The notes beneath the pieces were generated by a model. The model was not told the origin of the DNA. It saw only the letters and a program-made list of their open reading frames with translations, and ran no database searches. The position numbers and the translations under genes are program-made. Of a stretch of DNA of 40,103 nt, positions 23,985 to 32,402 are shown one piece after another (the stretch's first letter is position 1; each line of letters starts with the position of its first letter). This stretch comes from Dehalococcoidia bacterium. GTDB lineage: Bacteria; Chloroflexota; Dehalococcoidia; Lucifugimonadales; GCA-2717565. The DNA lies in the NCBI GenBank assembly GCA_009692865.1, contig SHYH01000008.1:1-40103 (forward strand). The letters run 5' to 3'.

Positions 23985-25229
23985 TCAGCGTTGGGCTGCC
24001 ACCTGTTCCGTTACAAACCGGTACAGCTCCAGAAGCGCGTGCACGGTGGCCGCCCGCTTCACCAGGGGCCTTCCCCTGATATAGCGTCCCTCGACGCTCC
24101 TCGTCCTGCCCTGGAACGAGAGGCCCAGGAAGGCCATCCCCGGTGGCCTTCCTTCCAGGGAAGCGGGCCCCGCAACCCCGGTGATGCCCAGGCCCACATC
24201 GGCCTCGGCCCGCATGCGGGCCGCCTCGGCCATGGCCTCGGCCACAGGGGCGCTCACCACGCCATGCACCTGGATCAGCTCCGGCGGCACACCGTGGGCG
24301 ATCTTCATGGCAGCGGTGTAGGCCACAAAGCCCCCCTTGAAGTAGTCGGAGCTTCCCTGCACGTCGGTGATGCTGCTGGCCAGGGCGCCGCCCGTAAGGG
24401 ACTCCATGGTCGCCAGGGTCAGGTGATGCTCTCGCAGCAGGGCGCCCACTCGTGTCTCGGGGGTCTCGTCGTCCACGCCCCAGAGGTAGCTCTCCAGGGC
24501 TTGGCGTATCTCCGCCTCCATAGGGGCAATCAGCCTCTGGGCCTCCGCCGGGGTGGCAGCGCGGGCGATGATGCGGAGGTGGACGCCGTCGGCCTTGGCA
24601 TAGATGCCCAGGTAGGGGTTCTCCTGGCCAAACAGGCCGTGGATGGCAGCGTCGATGGCCAACTCCCCCAGGCCGAAGGTCTTCAGGGTACGGGTCACGA
24701 TGACCGCGTCCTGGGGCCGTTGCTGAAGGCGGGGCAGCACCTCCTGCTCCCACAGGCCCTGCATCTCGTGAGGCGGGCCCGGCAGTGCGATGATGAGTTT
24801 GCCGTCCTTCTGAACCCACAAGCCGGGGGCGGTGCCTTGCCGGTTGGGGAGGGCCTGGGCCGACGGGATGCGATAGGCCTGGCGTAGGTTTGCAGGGGTC
24901 ATGGTAGCCCCCCGGCCGGCGAAGAGGGACCGCAGCCCCTCGACCAGAGCCTCATCCAGCTGGAGCTCCTCTTTCAGGAGGCGGGCGATGGCTTCGCGGG
25001 TCAGGTCGTCCTGGGTGGGTCCCAGGCCGCCAGTGGTGATGACCACGTCAGACCGCTGGAGGGCCCGCGCCAGCGCCTCTGCCAGGTCCTCCACGCTATC
25101 CCCCACCTGAGCAATACCGCGAACGGTGAGGCCCAAGGCGGGCATGCGGGCCGCCAGGAAGGGAGCGTTTGTGTCCACCAACTCGCCCATGAGAATCTCC
25201 GTCCCAATGGAGAGAATCTCCACGTTCAT
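23985..25229 (-). CDS. cinA: CinA-like protein (COG1058 domain plus PncC amidase domain)
   Basis: A 414-residue protein with two domains. Residues 1-170 are the molybdopterin-binding-like COG1058 domain (SIGTEILMGELVDTN, TTGGLGPTQDD, LPGPPHEM), linked in homologues to ADP-ribose pyrophosphatase activity. Residues ~255-410 are the nicotinamide-mononucleotide deamidase domain PncC (TDVQGSSDYFKGGFVAYT, GITGVAGP), part of NAD recycling. The PncC motif normally written ESCTGG reads ESLTGG. GGGAG lies 6 bases before ATG 25229. It is monocistronic, with a repeat upstream and the terminator at 23943-23978 downstream. Confidence 0.95.
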   Translation of the reverse strand: MNVEILSIGTEILMGELVDTNAPFLAARMPALGLTVRGIAQVGDSVEDLAEALARALQRSDVVITTGGLGPTQDDLTREAIARLLKEELQLDEALVEGLRSLFAGRGATMTPANLRQAYRIPSAQALPNRQGTAPGLWVQKDGKLIIALPGPPHEMQGLWEQEVLPRLQQRPQDAVIVTRTLKTFGLGELAIDAAIHGLFGQENPYLGIYAKADGVHLRIIARAATPAEAQRLIAPMEAEIRQALESYLWGVDDETPETRVGALLREHHLTLATMESLTGGALASSITDVQGSSDYFKGGFVAYTAAMKIAHGVPPELIQVHGVVSAPVAEAMAEAARMRAEADVGLGITGVAGPASLEGRPPGMAFLGLSFQGRTRSVEGRYIRGRPLVKRAATVHALLELYRFVTEQVAAQR

Positions 25230-25300
25230 ACCCGTCTCCCCTGTCCGAAATTTGAAGGGGTTTCTAGTGCCACGTCAGGCTATGGGGGCATTCCTCCAGG

Positions 25301-25394
25301 GGTGCAGGGGGAGAAGCCCCCGCCGGGGGCCTGGGGATGTCCCCCAGATACTATAACTCCCCCTCTCCTGCAGGAGAGGGGGTCAGGGGGTGAG
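25301..25394. repeat. palindromic repeat A1, copy 2
   Basis: GGGGGAGAAGCCCCC, then GGGGGCCTGGGGATGTCCCCCAG and ATACTATA, ending in the CCCCTCTCC-TGCA-GGAGAGGGG hairpin and TCAGGGGGTGAG. The order is the same as at 5735-5825. A CTAGTGCCACGT at 25264 resembles the end of the element at 5687, but no matching right end is found. Confidence 0.75.
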
Positions 25395-25479
25395 GCATAC
25401 ACTCTTAGTAAAGGATGCGCTCAATGTACCCTGCTCTGGGTGGCGGGGCACTAGCCGCTTCCACGGAACGCCCCATGCC

Positions 25480-26493
25480 TTAGCTGGATGGGCGCCCTGC
25501 CGCCGGGGCGTGAGGCGGGTTCTGAGCTATGGCCGTGAGGCCCTCCACCCAGTGCGTGTCCACCACGACCAGGGGGGGGAACCCTAGGAGCTTGGCGTAG
25601 TAGCCCTGGCCGTCCTCCGTCTTCCTGCCTATGTCCCACTCCAGACTGCGGAACGCCGGCACGTTGCCTTCCTCGGTGGACACGATGCCCAGGAACTGAA
25701 TGCGAATGACCGCTGTAGGGTTGTGCAGGCCATACGCATCGGTGCCCTTCAGGTCGGGAGCAGCCTGGTATTGCAGGGTCGGCCCTGCCAGGAGAGAGAT
25801 CACCTCCGTGTCCCAGCGCTGCGTGTCCACAGAAGGCCGCAGTTCCGCATCGTCGCTTGTGTTGAACTGCCAACCGCGATCGCTGTCCTGGATGAAAGCC
25901 ACCTTGGCGCCCCGATAGGTCACGTCAATCTGGTCTACCAGATCGGCGGGGCCCTGGAAATACCACTGAGGGTAGGGGGGCCGAGTCACCATGGCCGCAA
26001 GGACATCCCCCCATGAGGAGTCCACCAGGTACACCTCGGGCGAGCCCTCCAGTTTAGCGTAGTGGTTGGCGCCGTCCTCGGTCGTATTCCCTAGCAGAAC
26101 ATTGAGCTCGCGGTTTCCCTTAGCGCGGATGCTGATCCGCCCCTGCGGGTCTGCCAGTCCGTAAGGGGCCAGGTCCTCCACCTGCTCGAACAGCAAGCGG
26201 TTTGTTCCAGGCCCAGAGAGGAGGAGGGTGGTGCCCGCCCATCGGTCGATGTCCACGGGGGTCTTATGGGCATCTTCAAAGTACCAGTCGGCCCGCGTTG
26301 CCCCCTGGACAAAGGTGTACTCCTTGCCCTGGGAGAACACCGTCACCTGGTTGATATCGGCGTCGCTGAGGGCGTAGAAGAACCTGGTGATCCGCTGGCC
26401 CTCCTGGGGCGGGGGGTGAAGCTTGTTCAACACCAGGTAGCCGGCCACCAACGCCAGGAGCAATAGCAGGATCAGCGAGGTTCGAAGGCTCAT
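25480..26493 (-). CDS. DUF4340 domain protein, part of the Gld-like export cassette
   Basis: A 337-residue protein anchored by one N-terminal membrane helix (SLILLLLLALVAGYLVL), with the rest outside the membrane. It has the repeated beta-rich DUF4340 pattern: 'ADWYFE', 'DRWAGTTLLLSGP', 'YGLADPQGRISIR' in the first half and 'WQFNTSDDAELRP', 'YGLHNPTAVIRIQF' in the second. DUF4340 proteins commonly follow GldG-like genes; their task is unknown. ATG 26493 directly precedes the membrane helix; the longer frame to 26610 overlaps the end of gldG. It is the last gene of a four-gene operon, 31 bases after the GldG-like stop. Confidence 0.87.
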   Translation of the reverse strand: MSLRTSLILLLLLALVAGYLVLNKLHPPPQEGQRITRFFYALSDADINQVTVFSQGKEYTFVQGATRADWYFEDAHKTPVDIDRWAGTTLLLSGPGTNRLLFEQVEDLAPYGLADPQGRISIRAKGNRELNVLLGNTTEDGANHYAKLEGSPEVYLVDSSWGDVLAAMVTRPPYPQWYFQGPADLVDQIDVTYRGAKVAFIQDSDRGWQFNTSDDAELRPSVDTQRWDTEVISLLAGPTLQYQAAPDLKGTDAYGLHNPTAVIRIQFLGIVSTEEGNVPAFRSLEWDIGRKTEDGQGYYAKLLGFPPLVVVDTHWVEGLTAIAQNPPHAPAAGRPSS

Positions 26494-26524
26494 GGTAAGG
26501 CAAGTTCCTGGAGAGGTTCTGGGA

Positions 26525-28303
26525 TTACTGGCGGCGCCACCACACCACGGCCCCAAAAAGCAGGATTGACGCCGGCAGCAGGAAGAGGCTGGAGTAGCGA
26601 ATGAAGTCAAACTCCTGCTTGTTGGTCACCAGCTCCCGAAAGACCACGGGCTTGGGGCGAATGGAGATGAGGTTGTAGTCCTGGGCCAGCCAGTTGAGGG
26701 CATTCAGGAAGAAGTCGCCGTTGCTGTAGGCGTAAAAATACTTGTTGGTGGCGAAGTCCGTGTCACCGAAGACGACGATCCTCGTGGGGTTTGCATCCCC
26801 TCCTGGCGCGACGGCGTTGGCGTCTCCACCAATGGGAGCTACCGCCTCCGCCGCCAGGGCCACCACGTGAGGTCCCAACGTGTCCCGCGTGGAATCCAGG
26901 GCGTTGTCGGCCTGGTCCGGCGTCAACCAGCTATCCGCGGTGGTGTGGGCCAAAACAGTCACCCGCAGGGTCTGGGGTAGCTCCTTCAGGGCAGGCGCCA
27001 CGGCTACGGACCCAGGATAGAAGGTCACGTCCAACTCCCGGGTGATGGTGACAGGGTTCTCGCGGGGAAACTCGGCGGACACCGACGCTTCGGACCGCTC
27101 GTACTGGTTGCGCTGGAGGATGGGAGTCCTGGGATCGCTGGTGACGGAGCTCCCCTTATCCACAACGAACCCCGGGTTCTGGTCTACCAGGGCCAGCGCG
27201 CGCTCCAGGGGGTCCTTGATCTTCGCCAGGTCTCTCTCGTCGGGAGGCTGCCCCGGAAGCACAGCCACACCCCAGTGGGCCAGGAGCTGACGCCAGGCCC
27301 GCGGGACGGTGGTGTCCACCAGGAACAGGGCGTTGCCGCCCTTCGCCAAGTACCCCTCCAGCAGCGCTCGCTCGTTCACAGGCAGCGTGAGGAAGCCGTT
27401 CTCCGGCCCTGCTATCACCAGCACCGCGGCCTCTTCCAGCTTCCGCTCGGCCCCCTCCTCGCTGAGGCTCAAAGGCTCCACCTGATAGTTGTCGGCCGCT
27501 ACCCCCTGGGCTGCCAGGCCGAGGCCCGTGTCCTCCGTGACCTCTTGAATGCTCCGCTCACCGTGGCCGGCCAGGAAGAACACCTTCTTCCGCTGCTCTC
27601 CCGTGACGATGAGAAGGGCGCTGGTGAAATCCTGCTCGGTCACCGGGGGCGTGTACACGGTAGAGTTGGTCCCCGGTCCTGTGGCCTCAAAGACGATGCT
27701 GCTGAACTGGGTAACGCCGTACTGGCGCGCAGTGGAAGGGTCCCGCTCCGGGTCCACAAAACGGTAGGTGAACTGCGGTGAGCGTCGCTTGAACTCGTAG
27801 AGGAGATCTTCGGCCTGGCGGCGCAGGGGGGCCTGGGTGCTCTCGGTCGGCACGTAGAAGGCGGTGGCCTGTACGGGCTGTTGCAACCCCTCCAACACCT
27901 TCACCGTGTGGTCGGAGAGGGTGAACTGGCGGGTGGCGGTGCTGTCGTAGCGAAGCTCCCTCTGGAACAGGATGATGTTAGCCACTGCCAGGAAGGCAAA
28001 GAGGAGGGCCACCATAGCCAGGGTGTTGGCGCTGTACCGGCCACGGCGACCCGTCACGGTGGCAATGACCGTCCCAAGAGAGGCCAGGCCCGCCAGGACC
28101 AGGAGCGCCAGTCCCACGAGAACCACCGCCTGGGCGAAGGGCTGGAGGTCCTTGGACCACAGGAAGAGCGCGCTCCCTCCCACCGTGGCGATGGCGCCCG
28201 CGGCCGCCAGGATGGGGCTCAACTCCCTCAGAAGCCTGCGGGCGCGCTGAAAGAGGGAGAGTTCTTCTGCGTTTTGAGGGGCAGGGCTCGTGCGTCTGCT
28301 CAC
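26525..28303 (-). CDS. GldG-like ABC transporter auxiliary protein
   Basis: A 592-residue membrane-anchored protein. Three hydrophobic helices lie within residues ~30-120, followed by a large extracytoplasmic region of the GldG/ABC_transp_aux type (FTLSDHTVKVLEGLQQPVQ; FLAGHGERS; FGDTDFATNKYF), and one C-terminal helix before WWRRQ. GldG proteins work with a GldA ATPase and GldF permease. In Bacteroidota these were named for gliding, but wider homologues occur in non-gliding bacteria. A duplicated GGDAN around residues 480-495 is a local repeat. It starts 3 bases after the permease stop, so the genes are translationally linked. Confidence 0.9.
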   Translation of the reverse strand: MSRRTSPAPQNAEELSLFQRARRLLRELSPILAAAGAIATVGGSALFLWSKDLQPFAQAVVLVGLALLVLAGLASLGTVIATVTGRRGRYSANTLAMVALLFAFLAVANIILFQRELRYDSTATRQFTLSDHTVKVLEGLQQPVQATAFYVPTESTQAPLRRQAEDLLYEFKRRSPQFTYRFVDPERDPSTARQYGVTQFSSIVFEATGPGTNSTVYTPPVTEQDFTSALLIVTGEQRKKVFFLAGHGERSIQEVTEDTGLGLAAQGVAADNYQVEPLSLSEEGAERKLEEAAVLVIAGPENGFLTLPVNERALLEGYLAKGGNALFLVDTTVPRAWRQLLAHWGVAVLPGQPPDERDLAKIKDPLERALALVDQNPGFVVDKGSSVTSDPRTPILQRNQYERSEASVSAEFPRENPVTITRELDVTFYPGSVAVAPALKELPQTLRVTVLAHTTADSWLTPDQADNALDSTRDTLGPHVVALAAEAVAPIGGDANAVAPGGDANPTRIVVFGDTDFATNKYFYAYSNGDFFLNALNWLAQDYNLISIRPKPVVFRELVTNKQEFDFIRYSSLFLLPASILLFGAVVWWRRQ

Positions 28304-28306
28304 GGC

Positions 28307-29023
28307 CTATCTCCACCTCCGGCTTTCCACCAGACGTACGGTAAGGAACAGGAACAGAGCGACGAGGCTCACGTAGTACCCGACGTCTTTGGTGGAAAGG
28401 ATGCCCCGGAGGAAGTCGTCCATGTGGCCGGTGAGAGCCACCTCGCCCAGGATCGTCGAGGCCGCCCCCTTTACCTGGTCCGCCGCCTGCTGCATGAAGG
28501 TCAGCAGCAGCAGAACGCCAAAGCCCACGGCGGCGGCGACGATCTGATTGGGGGAGAGGGAGGAGGCCAGAAGCCCCACGGCCAGGGCGGCGGCCCCGTA
28601 CAGAATGAAGCCCAGGTAGGCCACCAGAAGCGGCAGTGGGTCGGGGTCGCCGAAGAAGAAGAGGAGGAGTACGAACCAAAGGGTGAGCAGCAGAGTGCCC
28701 AGGAAGATGAACAGCGTAGCCAGGAACTTGCCCAGAACGATCTCGTAGTCTCGCACGGGGGCGGTCATCAGGAGCTCCAAGGTCCCCAGCTTCTGCTCCT
28801 CGGCAAGGAGGCGCATAGTGATGATGGGGGCCCACACCGGCATGACCAGGAGCACGGCCCGGTCCAGGAATCCGCGCACCGAGGCCACAGGGAAGGGAAC
28901 GCTAATGGCGTCCACAAAGAAGAACCCCGTGATGCCCACGAAGACTGCGCCAACGATGTACGCCATGGGAGACGCAAAGTAGGTCTTGGTCTCCTTCCAG
29001 GCGATGGCCCAGATGTTCCGCAT
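28307..29023 (-). CDS. GldF-like ABC-2 type permease
   Basis: A 238-residue membrane protein with six helices, typical of the ABC-2 permease group of GldF/NosY: the N-terminal AWKETKTYFASPMAYIV, the cytoplasmic segment RLLAEEQKLGTLELLMTAPVRDYEIVLGKF that contacts the ATPase, and hydrophobic stretches after it. It forms the channel for the ATPase encoded just upstream. ATG 29023 lies 2 bases after the ATPase stop. The open frame upstream to 29371 overlaps the ATPase gene and is not used. Confidence 0.92.
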   Translation of the reverse strand: MRNIWAIAWKETKTYFASPMAYIVGAVFVGITGFFFVDAISVPFPVASVRGFLDRAVLLVMPVWAPIITMRLLAEEQKLGTLELLMTAPVRDYEIVLGKFLATLFIFLGTLLLTLWFVLLLFFFGDPDPLPLLVAYLGFILYGAAALAVGLLASSLSPNQIVAAAVGFGVLLLLTFMQQAADQVKGAASTILGEVALTGHMDDFLRGILSTKDVGYYVSLVALFLFLTVRLVESRRWR

Positions 29024-29025
29024 CG

Positions 29026-29970
29026 CTACTGCTCCTCGGAGGTGGTGAGGCGCAGGAAGATCTCCTCCAGGCTCATCTCCACCGACTGGAGCCTCAGGAG
29101 TCCCCAGCCGCGCTGCACCACCAGGGTGGCGATGGGCTCCCGCAGGTCCGCTCCCGGGCGAGCCTCGATGACGTAGGTGGCCACAAGGCCATCCCCCTGG
29201 CGGCGCACGTCCTGCACGCCGTTCAGCTCTCGCAAAAGGGGCATAACCTCGGCGCTGGGGCCGCGGACCTCCGCCTCGATCCGCTGAGTGCTCCGGAGAT
29301 GCGCTGACAGGTTGGCCGGGGTGTCTATGGCCACCACCCGGCCTTCGTGAATAATGAGCACACGGTCGCACACCATGCTGACTTCAGGCAGAATGTGGGA
29401 GCTCAGGATGACGGTGTGGTTGCCCCCCAGGCCTTTGATAAGCTGCCGGGTCTCCACCACCTGGATGGGGTCAATGCCGATGGTGGGCTCGTCCAGAATC
29501 AGAACGTCGGGCTCGTGAAGGATGGCCTGGGCGATGCCAACCCGTTGGCGGAAGCCCTTGGAGAGCTTGCTAATATAGGTGAGGCGGTACTCCTCCAAGT
29601 GGCAGACGCCAATGACCTCGGCGATGCGATGGGCCATCTGCTTGCTCGCCATCCCCCGCAGGGTGCCCATGTAGGTCAGGTAGTCGGTCACCGTCATTTC
29701 CGTATAGAGGGGCACCGTCTCGGGCAGATAGCCGATGTGCCTGCGGGCCTCCAGGGACTGGGTGTTGACGTCATACCCGGCGATCCTGGCGCTCCCCGAG
29801 GTCGGGGGCATGAACCCTGTGAGGATGCGCATGGCGGTGGTCTTGCCTGCGCCGTTGGGCCCCAGGAACCCCAGGACCTCCCCCCGTTCCATTTGGAAGC
29901 TCAACCCCTGGATCCCCAGGAGGCTCCCGTAGTACTTCGTCAGGTTGTCGGCTTCGATCATTGCTGGCAT
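29026..29970 (-). CDS. GldA-like ABC transporter ATPase
   Basis: A 314-residue ABC ATPase. Walker A GPNGAGKT is at 37-44, the signature is LSKGFRQR, Walker B is LILDEPTIGID, and the switch His is in SSHI. A C-terminal domain of ~90 residues (RIEAEVRGPSAEV...) is typical of the CcmA/GldA group. ATG 29970 has AAAGGGG 6 bases upstream; ATG 29961 is an alternative. It is the first gene of the operon ATPase-permease-GldG-DUF4340. The exported substrate is unknown. Confidence 0.93.
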   Translation of the reverse strand: MPAMIEADNLTKYYGSLLGIQGLSFQMERGEVLGFLGPNGAGKTTAMRILTGFMPPTSGSARIAGYDVNTQSLEARRHIGYLPETVPLYTEMTVTDYLTYMGTLRGMASKQMAHRIAEVIGVCHLEEYRLTYISKLSKGFRQRVGIAQAILHEPDVLILDEPTIGIDPIQVVETRQLIKGLGGNHTVILSSHILPEVSMVCDRVLIIHEGRVVAIDTPANLSAHLRSTQRIEAEVRGPSAEVMPLLRELNGVQDVRRQGDGLVATYVIEARPGADLREPIATLVVQRGWGLLRLQSVEMSLEEIFLRLTTSEEQ

Positions 29971-30086
29971 GGGAAACCCCTTTGGGACAGAGAACCCGTA
30001 GGACACTCAGAGGGGAGAATCGCCCCGCCACCCCATACCCAAAAGACCGTGGAGAACAAGATCGGCGTAAGAGAGCCCATCCGATA

Positions 30087-30116
30087 ATTATAGGCCATTG
30101 ACGACAAAGGCTGCAA
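30087..30116 (-). promoter_or_regulatory. promoter of the Gld-like export operon
   Basis: On the minus strand a perfect TATAAT (30087-30092) lies 18 bp after TTGCAG (30111-30116). The start point would be about 110 bases before the ATPase ATG. Confidence 0.5.
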
Positions 30117-30215
30117 CATGCCCGCTTGTGGCTGTCTGAAGGTGTCACATACACTACGATGGGCTGTGGGCATCGGATTCTTTCTCCAAGGCCTCCCTCT
30201 GGTACAATAGGCGTA

Positions 30216-30407
30216 GGGTAAAATCTCGTTCAAGCCACCAATTCAGCTTTGGAGCAGGTTGAGTCCCGACACATCGGGATCGAGTGTTGCAGGTTCTTTC
30301 GGAGAGGCACGGGGAACCATTTCTTGCAAGAAAGCGTTCCCCGAAAGCCCTTCCCCACGAACCCTCATCCCCTGCTCGTCCCAGGTGGCCGTATTGGGGC
30401 TTTACCC
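30216..30407. mobile_element. MITE B, copy 1 (upstream of recF)
   Basis: A 192-bp non-coding element with ends GGGTAAAATCTC and GGGGCTTTACCC. The outer 7 bases are perfect inverted repeats, and the right end is the exact reverse complement of the left end of copy 2. Shared internal blocks with 39790-39970 include CAGCTTTGGAGCAG, GGTTCTTTCGGAGAGG, a GGGGAACC...GGTTCCCC-type hairpin and CTCGTCCCAGGTGGC. A CCCGACACATCGGG unit (30265-30278) is found only in this copy. Confidence 0.8.
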
Positions 30408-30434
30408 ATAGGTTTATTCTTTGGAGGGCGGGCC

Positions 30435-31613
30435 GTGTACGTCGCCTCCCTGCACCTGCGCAACTTCCGCAACTACCAGCGCCTGGACATCACGCTGCCC
30501 CAGGGCCTGGTGGTCTTCACCGGCGCCAACGCCCAGGGGAAGAGCAACCTTTTGGAGGCCGTCTACCTGCTGGCCATCGGCCGCTCGACACGGGCCGGCA
30601 ACGAGGGGGAGATGGTAGGCTGGTGGGCCTCTGGATCGCCTCCCCATACCCAGGCGATGGCCGCCGTCGCCACCTGCCAGGGCAGCCTTCAGCTCCAAGT
30701 GGACCTGGTAGGCCAGGCACAGGTGGCGGGAGACGGTTCAGGCAGCGCGAATCCCTCCCCCTCGGTGCAGAAGCGGGTCCGCGTCAACGGTGTGCCCCGC
30801 CTGGTCTCCGGGCTGGTGGGCCAGTTCAACGCCGTCCTGTTCGACGCCTCGGACATCCAGGTGATCGAAGGGGCCCCTGCCCTGAGGCGCCGATACCTGG
30901 ACGTTCTCCTCTCCCAGGTGGACCCCGCCTACCTCCGAGCCCTCCTGCGGTACCAGCGTGTTCTGGCCCAGCGAAACCAGCTCCTGCGCCTCATTCGAGA
31001 GGGCCGCGCCAGGGGGCTGGAGCTGGAGTTCTGGGACGGTGAACTGGCCCAACAGGGGGCCTACCTGGTGGCCTCCCGGCTTCAGGCGATGGCCGGCCTG
31101 ATGCAGTTGGCGGGCCCCATGTACGCCCGGTTGAAGGGCGGCGAGGAGCAGCTTCAGCTAGAGTACCTGGCCACCGGGCCGCAATCCCAGGAGCAGGAGG
31201 AGCTGCGGCAAGGCCTCATGGAGGCCCTAGTGCGGGGAAGGCAGCGGGAGGTGGCCTTAGGGTCAACTCAGGTGGGCCCCCACCGAGATGATATGCGGAT
31301 CACAGTCGCAGGCCGTGAGCTCGGCGTCTTCGGGTCCAGGGGGGAGCGACGCTTGGCCGCCCTGGCCCTCCGCCTGGCGGAGGGGGAGTTCCTGGCCCAG
31401 CGCCGGGGCGAGCAGCCGGTGATGCTCCTGGACGACATCCTCTCGGAGCTGGACCAGGTGCGCGGCATGCAGGTGATGGAGGCAGTGGCCCGCTACCAGC
31501 AGGTCTTGCTCACCACCACCGAGGCGCCCCCTCTGGCATGGGGGGCCATCACGCCTACGGCGACCTTCCGCGTGGCGCACGGAACGGTGACACCCTTGCC
31601 GGGTGTACCCTGA
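30435..31613 (+). CDS. recF: DNA replication and repair protein RecF
   Basis: A 392-residue SMC-like ATPase that loads RecA at single-strand gaps with RecO and RecR. It starts with LHLRNFRNYQRL, has Walker A GANAQGKS at 30-37, the signature region GSRGERRLAALALRLAE, and Walker B VMLLDDILSELD. QVGPHRDDM is the conserved RecF segment. GTG 30435 with GGAGGGCGGG upstream starts the homology; the longer frame from 30249 runs through the MITE. It is not next to dnaA, dnaN or gyrB here, unlike many bacteria. A Ser/Gly insertion at ~97-110 is unusual but modest. Confidence 0.94.
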   Translation: MYVASLHLRNFRNYQRLDITLPQGLVVFTGANAQGKSNLLEAVYLLAIGRSTRAGNEGEMVGWWASGSPPHTQAMAAVATCQGSLQLQVDLVGQAQVAGDGSGSANPSPSVQKRVRVNGVPRLVSGLVGQFNAVLFDASDIQVIEGAPALRRRYLDVLLSQVDPAYLRALLRYQRVLAQRNQLLRLIREGRARGLELEFWDGELAQQGAYLVASRLQAMAGLMQLAGPMYARLKGGEEQLQLEYLATGPQSQEQEELRQGLMEALVRGRQREVALGSTQVGPHRDDMRITVAGRELGVFGSRGERRLAALALRLAEGEFLAQRRGEQPVMLLDDILSELDQVRGMQVMEAVARYQQVLLTTTEAPPLAWGAITPTATFRVAHGTVTPLPGVP

Positions 31614-31652
31614 GGCACGGCCCGTTATGGGGTTCCCGAAGTTCGCCGTCAA

Positions 31653-31775
31653 TGTCATTGCGAGCCCCGATGCGACATCGGGGCGTGGCAATCTGGCTGC
31701 GGGGGGCATCCTTCCACCAGATTGTCCCGATGCCATCGGGATCGTCCCGACTTGTCGTGACTCCTCGCAATGACA
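31653..31775. mobile_element. MITE-like element with TGTCATTGCGAG ends
   Basis: Perfect 12-bp terminal inverted repeats: TGTCATTGCGAG at 31653-31664 and CTCGCAATGACA at 31764-31775. The 123-bp element contains a CCCCGATG-CGA-CATCGGGG hairpin (31665-31683), GTGGCAATCTGG and further CCCGA/TCGGG palindromes. A left-half copy is at 13543. It has no ORF and lies 40 bases after recF. Confidence 0.8.
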
Positions 31776-31825
31776 ATTTGTAGGCGTAGTTTAGGTACAG
31801 GCTCCCTGGGAGGGTGAACAGCAAC

Positions 31826-32119
31826 ATGGATTGGCGAGTCTCCATAGCTCTGCTTCTGGCCGGCCTGGTGACAGGCCCTCTCATCATTCTGGCCCTTCTT
31901 CTCTCCGCCCCGCCTGACCTGGGATCAACTGCCATTGCCTATAGCCTCTTTGCGCTGCTCCTGGGCGGCCTTGCCTCCCTGGTCCCAATCACTATTGTGG
32001 CCCTGACTCACGCGCGATCACAGCCTCGCTGGTTCCGTGCGAGCCTGCTCTTTCTGGGCCTGCCTGTTCTGTTGATCGCGGCGGGGGCTGCTTGGGCCGT
32101 CCTTCGAGTGTGGGGCTAA
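31826..32119 (+). CDS. small membrane protein of unknown function
   Basis: A 97-residue protein with three hydrophobic helices (about 7-27, 35-60 and 72-95) separated by short polar loops; the second loop holds THARSQPRW. I recognise no family. ATG 31826 follows GAGGG at a spacing of 11; GTG 31814 in frame would add four residues. It lies between the MITE after recF and a repeat-containing spacer, so it appears to stand alone. Confidence 0.6.
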   Translation: MDWRVSIALLLAGLVTGPLIILALLLSAPPDLGSTAIAYSLFALLLGGLASLVPITIVALTHARSQPRWFRASLLFLGLPVLLIAAGAAWAVLRVWG

Positions 32120-32168
32120 ACGCCTCGGTCCTTTTCCGGCTGAACCCCGAGCTCGCTTACCTTACAAC

Positions 32169-32233
32169 CTTGACGCTTGCCGTCAAGCGCGGGCCCTGCC
32201 TTTGAATTGTCCTCTCCCTTTTAGGGAGAGGAC
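32169..32233. repeat. two hairpins after the small membrane gene
   Basis: CTTGACG-CTTGC-CGTCAAG (32169-32187) and a perfect 11-bp stem GTCCTCTCCCT-TTT-AGGGAGAGGAC (32209-32233) followed by GGGGCGAGGG. The second belongs to the same CTCTCCCT...AGGGAGAG type as 20137-20220. Neither has a T run. Confidence 0.6.
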
Positions 32234-32263
32234 TGGGGCGAGGGTACCCGCGCCCTACCCCTC

Positions 32264-32292
32264 TTGACAGACGCCGCCTGAGCATTTAGTAT
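32264..32292 (+). promoter_or_regulatory. promoter of the PF03773-type permease gene
   Basis: A perfect TTGACA (32264-32269), a 17-bp spacer and TAGTAT (32287-32292). The leader would be about 105 bases. Confidence 0.6.
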
Positions 32293-32402
32293 GCCTTACT
32301 GCGTATCGCACTATTCCTTATACTGGCCCTGCGGGCGGCTGTTCCCGAGACCCAGCGGGTCACAGTCCTGAACGAACGGTAGGCCCTCAATAACAAGGGG
32401 GG

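Noticed and set aside
27881-29176. 431-residue plus-strand frame
   Set aside because: Antisense to the permease and GldG-like genes, low complexity, a shadow of GC-rich coding.
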